Shown here: positions 58,001 to 64,000 of the stretch, in pieces
How the letters are laid out: each line of letters starts with the position of its first letter
Position numbering within the stretch: the first letter of the stretch is position 1
Assembly (NCBI GenBank): GCA_023014335.1
Contig: JAECYW010000004.1
Coordinates: 3,162,001-3,226,000 of the forward strand
DNA from: Galerina marginata
Taxonomy: Eukaryota; Basidiomycota; Agaricomycetes; Agaricales; Galerinaceae
Length of the DNA: 64,000 nucleotides
Direction: 5' to 3'
Program-made: the position numbers and the translations under genes
Notes under the pieces: model-generated
The model's database searches: none
Seen by the model: the letters and a program-made list of their open reading frames with translations, nothing else
Told to the model about the DNA's origin: nothing

Positions 58001-58244
58001 CATGCAGAATTATAGATTGAACGAGAATATTGTGGATTTATTAACAAAGCAGACATAGCCTTCAGGGAACAAGTTGTTATTCATGAGGAAGTGGGTGGCG
58101 CGTCAATTTCATGTAACGTACACTGTTCTGCCAGCTGTTATTTCACATATGTTTGATGTGACTACTACTTACGTGGTGGATAATACCTACTTAGCTGTAA
58201 ACTACTTACAATGGAGGCGTAGGCCTCTGTTGAATTCGATGAGA
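55099..58244. other. stretch between JmjC gene and Helitron, mostly unresolved
   Basis: About 3.1 kb. It includes a possible minus-strand gene (listed separately), a GC-rich patch at 55.69-56.10 kb, and AT-rich sequence from 56.9 kb on. If the neighbouring Helitron has a normal 3' end (hairpin plus CTRR) it should lie here, but I found no convincing terminus. Confidence 0.35.
55307..55788 (-). CDS. 3' exons of a hypothetical minus-strand gene
   Basis: An open exon containing PICINCVIHQHCSLIMSLTH and ending AAPSNSTL joins through a 44-base intron (GTAGAC...TCGCAG) in phase 0 to MANNISTDVQLFHETYPLVD. It ends with a hydrophobic piece (YTTPLSAVLLLPATASPG) before the TAG at 55307. The 5' part was not resolved and probably lies between 55.8 and 56.9 kb. 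No family is recognised. Confidence 0.3.
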
Positions 58245-61200
58245 CTAGTTGAGCAAAAGATCTCGTAAACGGGCTAATTCTGCTCGAAGCTCTTCTGGTA
58301 AACGCTGGAGTATCTTTGTTGGAGGGAACCATCTGAGGATTAGTAGGCCAGCCAGAGATTTGACTCTTGATAGCATGACATAGACTCCCTGGCCTCTAGC
58401 CGTAGCTAGATCAACTATCACATAATCTAGGGTACGACCCTGGCTCTTGAAGTTGGTATAGACGTATGCTGGTACCAAGGGTAACTGACGACGGCCCAAT
58501 GACTTGCTCTTGCCCAGATACTGTATTATGCTTGGATGGCTTAGTCGTGTTACCACTGGAAATATTGGAACGACATTGTTGGCGATACCATCCATACGCA
58601 TTCCACATCCTTCGAAATACACGTACGCCACCGTCGCGTGTCGGCGCCCTTGGTCGTCCACTTCAAATTTAATGTCTCGAACTATGCCTTCCGCGCCGTT
58701 AACAATACCATCGTCGAATGCCAGGTTTTCTGTTACCATTACCTTCATTCCGATGAAAAGCGGTAGTCGACCAAATGCTTCTTGGTTGACTCTTGAAGAC
58801 AGTCCCCATAGTTTATTTTTCAAACGATCATTGGATACGGATCTCTTACCAATGTAGTCTCTGGAGTAGTATATGTTCAATTCAGCTTGTTTTCTTTTCG
58901 CGTGGTACTCAACAAGTCTTACGTTGAGGGTGTCCCGGATGTCTTTTCTTCCCACCACTATAGGTGCGTCTCTGAAAGCTGATAATGTTGCTGGGCGGGT
59001 TGCGTGCCTCTGCATTAAGCGTGTTTTCAGATATTCCAAGTCTGGTATATTGATAGGAGGTACTGCATTATTTTGGCATTGGCCTAGGCGCAACCTCTGA
59101 AGGAATGCCGCGTATTCTGGGTCTTTTGCGTGTCGTTCATTTTTTGTCAGTTCGACAACTGTATTCACTTGACGCCAAAGAAAAACACCATTCAGCGCGC
59201 TGATGCCGTGTTCGTTGCGAGCTTCGGAGAATGATTGATTTTTTACCAAGCCGTTGGCATATAGAGCATGTTGACCTGGGGGTTTTAATTGGCCAAAGTC
59301 CCCCATGAATAGAACATTGATACCCCCAAATGGTCGATCACTATTTCGGATGTCATCACCTTTACCTTGACAAATCTTACCGGATAACTGACTAAGAAAA
59401 GCTGCGCCTATCATAGAGACTTCATCTATTATGAGCCATTTTACAGGTTTCCATATTGTTATTAACCGTGAGGTGTCATCCTTTTTTTTTTTTGGCGCCG
59501 CTAGAATAAGTGAATGAAGTGTCTGCCCTTTAATAAGTACCGCGGCAATACCTGTTGGTGCGCCTAATAGCAATTCTTGCCTTATTCGCAGTCTTTCGAA
59601 CAGCATGACAATTGATGTTATTAAATGTGATTTGCCTGTACCCCCAACACCTGCTATGTGAAGTAATAGTTGACGCCCTTCCGAATGGGTCAAGTGTTGC
59701 ACAACAGTGTTAAATGCCTTCAATTGACCCGGATTTCCAGAAAGTGTCATCTCGTCGACGATTTCCTTAGATATCGCAGTAGCTCGATTCTGGAATCTGG
59801 CGAAATTAAAGCCGTCGAGTAAAACAGCACGCGTTGCGATAGGTTCGTCGTGTCTTGGACGTGTTCGGGGTGGTTCGTCTGTTTCTGTATCTGAAACGTG
59901 TAGTCTCTTTCTCTTTTTCTCCATTTCAATTAAATGGCGTGATAATTGGATTATGTCCAACTCGCTGGAAACTGAAGGTAGCTTCAGCTCGTTACTGCTG
60001 ATGCCCGTAAAGTCCTCCATGGTGATTGGTAGACACATGTCCAGTAGCCTGGATTCGTCGGCGCTCAGGAACTCGCCAAGATCTGCTGTAGTGTTATCGC
60101 CTGCTTGTTCAAAATGAGAATATGGGTCAAAATTGACATTTTCGTTTGTGACCATTACGTGGTCTGTGTTTACTTCTTCGCTATCCGATGTTCCCGTGAA
60201 GTCATTGTGTTCTAAATTGTCCTGATTCCTTCGTCGATGATCGTCCCTTGCATCATGGCACTCGGAGAGGACACGCATGTTAGCTATGATTTTTGTGTGA
60301 AGTGGTAGGAGTTCGGGTTGGAATGATTCGAACGCGCTTGTCCATGTCTGATTTGTGTCCTTCAGTGTCAATGGGTTCGTCCATGGCTTGAAGAGAATCA
60401 GCATGTCAGCGGACCATTCGTCTTTGAGCATGTCGGAGCTGTTTGGGTTCGGTATTGCCGGTCCTAGGATTACGGGAATATGGCGTTCGTTTCGCAACGT
60501 TAGATAGTGGGTCTTTTGTTGAGGGTGAGCCGCGCTAACAAATCCACCAGGCTGTAGGATGGACCCTTCCACGTCTTTACGATATCGAACTTTTGAAGTA
60601 AGCGATACGAAGTCGTAGAGACACAAATTTGAGAATTTGGATTCGAGGGGTCTGTGCATGTAATCCAGTTCCTGGCTGTATACCGTCATAGACTTCCGAC
60701 CAAGTGTCAAGGCAAAGGTGCTCTCATCTTGTCCCCTGTTGTTACGACTTTCGATGATATCGGGTGTTTGTGGACCCCATTGGTTACGAATGGACTTCCT
60801 TATTGATCCCCATTGAAGCACGGAGAATTTATCAGACTTGTAATGATCACCACCGCCAACGAGGTAACTCATAACCTGTGGGTGTGATATTTCCTGTCGG
60901 CCCATCATACTATTAACTGCCGATATTACTGCCCCCACGGAATCAGTGTGGGATGCTTGATCCGCTCCTTCTGGGATGCGTGTGTGTGCTTTTTTTACTG
61001 CATATGACAGTGCGGCCATGCCTACATGTACTGGCAATGATGGTTTTGTAATATAGTCAGTTACGTAGTAGAGAAAAGCCTTGGCCGCGTCTCCTGACCC
61101 CACAAATTTTATATCCATATTGCATTTCATCAGGAAGGTGACGATATCGGTGTGTTGTGCAATTTTTGGGTGAAGTCGGCGTAGGATTATCCCGTGAGTC

Positions 61201-64000
61201 TTGGGGTCGAGGTATGTCTGCTCTTGTGTCTGTCCATTCATTCCCATTCTGCAATTTTCGTCTGATTTTTCCTGTCCGCGTTGTAGATACTTCCAGCAGG
61301 TGGCTTGATGTTCGTGCCATGAATATTCATTGAGCAGCTGGCACAGTCTCTGCTCGTATTCATTCCAGAAGTCTTTATCGGTGCCCATAAGTCTGGCTGA
61401 TGGGCTAGGGATAGTTCCGGGATGTGGGTCACTGTTTTCCTTGTGTAATGTACGTCGAGGATATCTCGCTTTCTGAATGTGAGATGTATCGGCTCCAGGA
61501 AACTCGCATTTAATGATAGACTCGATCCATTTGAAGACTTTCTCCTTGTATAGACTTGAAGTTATCATTTTGTCTCGAAGAGATTGAGGTGAGGAGTGAC
61601 CATGTAGCCAAATCAGCATATGGCAATGCAATGTACCTTTTCCTTGTGCCTCAACTGTAGCATAATATGCAGTGCATTTTCCATAAGCGCCGCTTGAGTC
61701 TCGACCGTAGAGAAGGATGATCTTAATGAAACTAGTGATCATGAGGTCAAAGAACCTCGCACAAGATGCCGGGTTACGTGCCGCAAACAGCTTTCTCTGC
61801 CATTCAGACATATCCTCTCCTGTGGCCACATCTTCTATGTTGATATCCTGTCCCGATAGTAGCCTTACGATGGGATTATCAACGTCAGATGGATTGAGTG
61901 TGACGAATAAGTTTGGGGCCCCTCTGTAATTGATTACGGATCGAATTTCGTTCCTCAGATTTGCTTTGTACCCATCGCTTCCTGGGATATGTTTGGCGGC
62001 CATTCGTAGAGATGCTAGCAACTTCAGCGCTTTTTGCTCCTCTTCCACTACTGGCTTATAGAAGGGATTTTTTTGGAATACTTCATTTAACCTTGTAATT
62101 ACAGTCGGGTCCGTGTTTAATAAGTCTTTGACTATTCTGCGGTGCGTTTGCTGCGGTACGGTGAATCTCATGGAGCTGGATACCAGTGCTTTGCGGCAGA
62201 TGTTATGATAAACGAAGGCAAATTCTGGATCCTTCTCGAATGGGCTGTCGTCTATCATCAGTAAGTGCGATAGTTGTTCCTCCATTCCAATTTTGACCCG
62301 CCTAGCTGGATGCTGAAATCCTCCTATTCCCCATGGGTCTAAGTGTGGAAACAGCCAACTTAGCATCGCGGGGTTGTCAAAATCTGGGATGTATTGTGGA
62401 CCTTTTCCAGATACAATAAATGGTTTTCCTTCAATGCATCTCTCAAGCGCTATGCTTTTCATGTTATAGTAGCTCTGTGGAGAGTTGTCACCGTCGGTAT
62501 AGCCAACGTTTTCCATCAGCAGTTCTTCGCTATCGTTCGAATTGTCGGCACGATCTTTGTTGCGTAATGTATAGTCAGATGTAGCTGAATCTATGGCATC
62601 GTTCGGGGGGATAAAGCCCACATGTATCGACGACGGTAGCCCTTTGTCCGTTTCTTGGTCGAACAGGTTGTCTAAATTTTCTTCACTGAACGAAAAATCG
62701 TCGGAAGGTCTGTAATGGATGTTATTCTCCAGTAGAAATTGGATCAGTACTTTCACTCTCGACTTTCTGACGAGTATCGGTTTATATCTTGATAGAGTTG
62801 CTCGGGTTGGAAGTTTGTCACCGACAAATATGGCGCACATGGTGTCACGTATGCTGTCTGACGCTGGAGGTATGACTCTGTTCATTTTTATCACATCCAG
62901 TGGCCCTACCATTATGTTACCTCTTATGCCTTTCCTAGCTCGATTTAATATATTATTGGGCTTGTCTGACGAGTCTGATTGTTTAGAGTTGAAACGGCAA
63001 CTAATAGAATTGCAGCGTGCCCTAGACACGAGCATGCGATCGAATAAAGTGGAGTTCGCAAGAGCCTGTTTTACTGAGTTCGGTAGGGCTTCGTGCCCGT
63101 AATAAAGCCAGTTGCAAAGTGCGAATTTAGGCATCGTTCCGGCGTTTAATGATTTACTACATCTTGAGCAGAGCCTGACGTGGCCTAGCCTGTCTGTGAA
63201 TTCGAGACCTTTTGGATTCAGAAGCGCGTTCTGGTATAGAGCGACGTCATATGAAGATGGAAGAAGTGTATGCGGAAGCTCGTCGTTGCGTAGTAAAGTT
63301 AAATTCAGTCTTGTTGCGTGAATCCAGTCAGAGCTGTATCTAAATACTTGCTTGGCACAGGCTGCGCAGACGACCGTTCGAAGTTTATCCGTATTAATTT
63401 GATCTTCCCACTCGTCCATTATCGATAGTTTCATGTCATTTCCAAGAGGGGTGAGATGATCAAATTGGTTTATATCGTCGTCATCGGATAGCTGTATATC
63501 GGTTGGGTTAGTGGCCGTTGTTTGCGTCTCTCCGTGTTCATTGTTGACAACTATGGGATCAGAATCTGCAGTAAGTGTTCGTGATGAGCGTTGTGATTGA
63601 ATCGGTAGGTGCAATGTGCTCTGGATGGAAGGATCGATTATTTGAAATTGGTTTTCGATTTTTTTTCTCTCCGTGGTCAGTATTTTGAAAATGTATATCA
63701 AGTCGCAACAGCTTGGTAGGCAGACGTGGTGCTGGATCATTTGATAAATTTCTCCTTTTGAAGCTCCTCTGTGAGTTAGGCCGTGAGCTTTGCAAAGGAG
63801 CTGAAGGTCTTTCAGGTTGAAAAAGCGGAACCAATGCAGGAGTATCCTTATATCGATGCTCATCACAACATAGTTCGGGCTTTCTACAAGATTTTTGACG
63901 TCTCTGACATCGCACCATACGCCGTAGAATCGATAATATCCATTGAACTGAACTACGTTTAGATATTTGCTTGCACCGCAGACACTATCAGGGGTGTAAT
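58245..64000 (-). CDS. Helitron Rep-helicase transposase, N-terminus possibly beyond the window
   Basis: Uninterrupted frame of more than 1,900 codons, still open at the right edge. The first clear internal ATG is at 63863, but upstream codons (YGVWCDVRDVKNLVESPN) look coding, so the true start may be outside. Counting from that Met: a SAP-like segment (LKDLQLLCKAHGLTHRG); a cysteine-rich region (VVCAACAKQVF, LCSRCSKSL); the Helitron-like N region (APNLFVTLNPSDVDNP); the Rep HUH motif HCHMLIWLHG near residue 746; the two-tyrosine motif YYVTDYITK near 932; a Pif1-type helicase with Walker A GVGGTGKSH near 1405 and Walker B WLIIDEVSM near 1480; GDFGQLKPPG; and a final ARGQGVYVMLSRVKSL. It encodes rolling-circle DNA transposition (nicking and unwinding). 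No stop or frameshift is seen, so this copy may be active. It is intronless, unlike its neighbours. Confidence 0.92.
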   Translation of the reverse strand, partial: YTPDSVCGASKYLNVVQFNGYYRFYGVWCDVRDVKNLVESPNYVVMSIDIRILLHWFRFFNLKDLQLLCKAHGLTHRGASKGEIYQMIQHHVCLPSCCDLIYIFKILTTERKKIENQFQIIDPSIQSTLHLPIQSQRSSRTLTADSDPIVVNNEHGETQTTATNPTDIQLSDDDDINQFDHLTPLGNDMKLSIMDEWEDQINTDKLRTVVCAACAKQVFRYSSDWIHATRLNLTLLRNDELPHTLLPSSYDVALYQNALLNPKGLEFTDRLGHVRLCSRCSKSLNAGTMPKFALCNWLYYGHEALPNSVKQALANSTLFDRMLVSRARCNSISCRFNSKQSDSSDKPNNILNRARKGIRGNIMVGPLDVIKMNRVIPPASDSIRDTMCAIFVGDKLPTRATLSRYKPILVRKSRVKVLIQFLLENNIHYRPSDDFSFSEENLDNLFDQETDKGLPSSIHVGFIPPNDAIDSATSDYTLRNKDRADNSNDSEELLMENVGYTDGDNSPQSYYNMKSIALERCIEGKPFIVSGKGPQYIPDFDNPAMLSWLFPHLDPWGIGGFQHPARRVKIGMEEQLSHLLMIDDSPFEKDPEFAFVYHNICRKALVSSSMRFTVPQQTHRRIVKDLLNTDPTVITRLNEVFQKNPFYKPVVEEEQKALKLLASLRMAAKHIPGSDGYKANLRNEIRSVINYRGAPNLFVTLNPSDVDNPIVRLLSGQDINIEDVATGEDMSEWQRKLFAARNPASCARFFDLMITSFIKIILLYGRDSSGAYGKCTAYYATVEAQGKGTLHCHMLIWLHGHSSPQSLRDKMITSSLYKEKVFKWIESIIKCEFPGADTSHIQKARYPRRTLHKENSDPHPGTIPSPSARLMGTDKDFWNEYEQRLCQLLNEYSWHEHQATCWKYLQRGQEKSDENCRMGMNGQTQEQTYLDPKTHGIILRRLHPKIAQHTDIVTFLMKCNMDIKFVGSGDAAKAFLYYVTDYITKPSLPVHVGMAALSYAVKKAHTRIPEGADQASHTDSVGAVISAVNSMMGRQEISHPQVMSYLVGGGDHYKSDKFSVLQWGSIRKSIRNQWGPQTPDIIESRNNRGQDESTFALTLGRKSMTVYSQELDYMHRPLESKFSNLCLYDFVSLTSKVRYRKDVEGSILQPGGFVSAAHPQQKTHYLTLRNERHIPVILGPAIPNPNSSDMLKDEWSADMLILFKPWTNPLTLKDTNQTWTSAFESFQPELLPLHTKIIANMRVLSECHDARDDHRRRNQDNLEHNDFTGTSDSEEVNTDHVMVTNENVNFDPYSHFEQAGDNTTADLGEFLSADESRLLDMCLPITMEDFTGISSNELKLPSVSSELDIIQLSRHLIEMEKKRKRLHVSDTETDEPPRTRPRHDEPIATRAVLLDGFNFARFQNRATAISKEIVDEMTLSGNPGQLKAFNTVVQHLTHSEGRQLLLHIAGVGGTGKSHLITSIVMLFERLRIRQELLLGAPTGIAAVLIKGQTLHSLILAAPKKKKDDTSRLITIWKPVKWLIIDEVSMIGAAFLSQLSGKICQGKGDDIRNSDRPFGGINVLFMGDFGQLKPPGQHALYANGLVKNQSFSEARNEHGISALNGVFLWRQVNTVVELTKNERHAKDPEYAAFLQRLRLGQCQNNAVPPINIPDLEYLKTRLMQRHATRPATLSAFRDAPIVVGRKDIRDTLNVRLVEYHAKRKQAELNIYYSRDYIGKRSVSNDRLKNKLWGLSSRVNQEAFGRLPLFIGMKVMVTENLAFDDGIVNGAEGIVRDIKFEVDDQGRRHATVAYVYFEGCGMRMDGIANNVVPIFPVVTRLSHPSIIQYLGKSKSLGRRQLPLVPAYVYTNFKSQGRTLDYVIVDLATARGQGVYVMLSRVKSLAGLLILRWFPPTKILQRLPEELRAELARLRDLLLN

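Noticed and set aside
58243..58250. CTAG followed by T at the Helitron stop codon as the element's 3' end
   Set aside because: The bases fit CTRR-T, but no GC-rich hairpin lies about 10 bases inside, so it is probably chance.

Overview
The window looks like nuclear DNA of a mushroom-forming basidiomycete (Agaricomycetes). Genes are dense and on both strands, and most are cut by 45-65 base introns. The recognisable proteins are eukaryotic (CUL3, exportin-T, ER J-protein with HDEL, F-box, LAMMER-type kinase). Lineage-typical families are present too: GPI-type aspartic-protease-like protein, small secreted proteins, kinase-like folds whose core reads DFDWPG, JmjC proteins and Helitrons. No tRNA, rRNA or CRISPR was seen.

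Layout. 0.9-3.2 kb: aspartic-protease-like gene (+). 3.5-7.7 kb: tandem pair of an unrecognised family (-); the upstream copy has a 379-bp inverted-repeat element in its first exon. 9.4 kb: small cysteine-rich secreted protein whose stop codon lies in a duplicated 115-bp unit. 10.9-12.7 kb: Scj1-like ER chaperone. 14.1-16.8 kb: two secreted paralogues sharing a 16-bp upstream motif. 17.3-19.3 kb: RING protein with a long acidic tail. 19.4-26.8 kb: cullin-3 and tRNA exportin (-). 27.0-31.4 kb: F-box gene divergent from a large acidic/coiled-coil membrane protein. 31.9-33.2 kb: foldback transposon with 522-bp inverted repeats and an 8-bp target duplication. 33.7-38.1 kb: double ZZ-finger protein, NACHT-like relic, and a Crinkler-type N-domain fused to a kinase fold. 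39.3 kb: small membrane protein.

From about 39.8 kb to the end the sequence changes. It is looser, rich in G and T on the + strand, and carries a two-cluster Zn2Cys6 protein, several poorly resolved multi-exon genes on the minus strand, an intact LAMMER-like kinase, an intact JmjC protein and, at the right edge, a very long Helitron Rep-helicase whose frame is still open at the window end. The left two thirds is mostly housekeeping and secretion genes with scattered transposon insertions. The right third looks like an accessory, transposon-associated block enriched for regulators (kinase, JmjC, zinc clusters). Exon structures were worked out by eye from splice signals and reading phase. Where exon lengths summed to whole codons this is stated.
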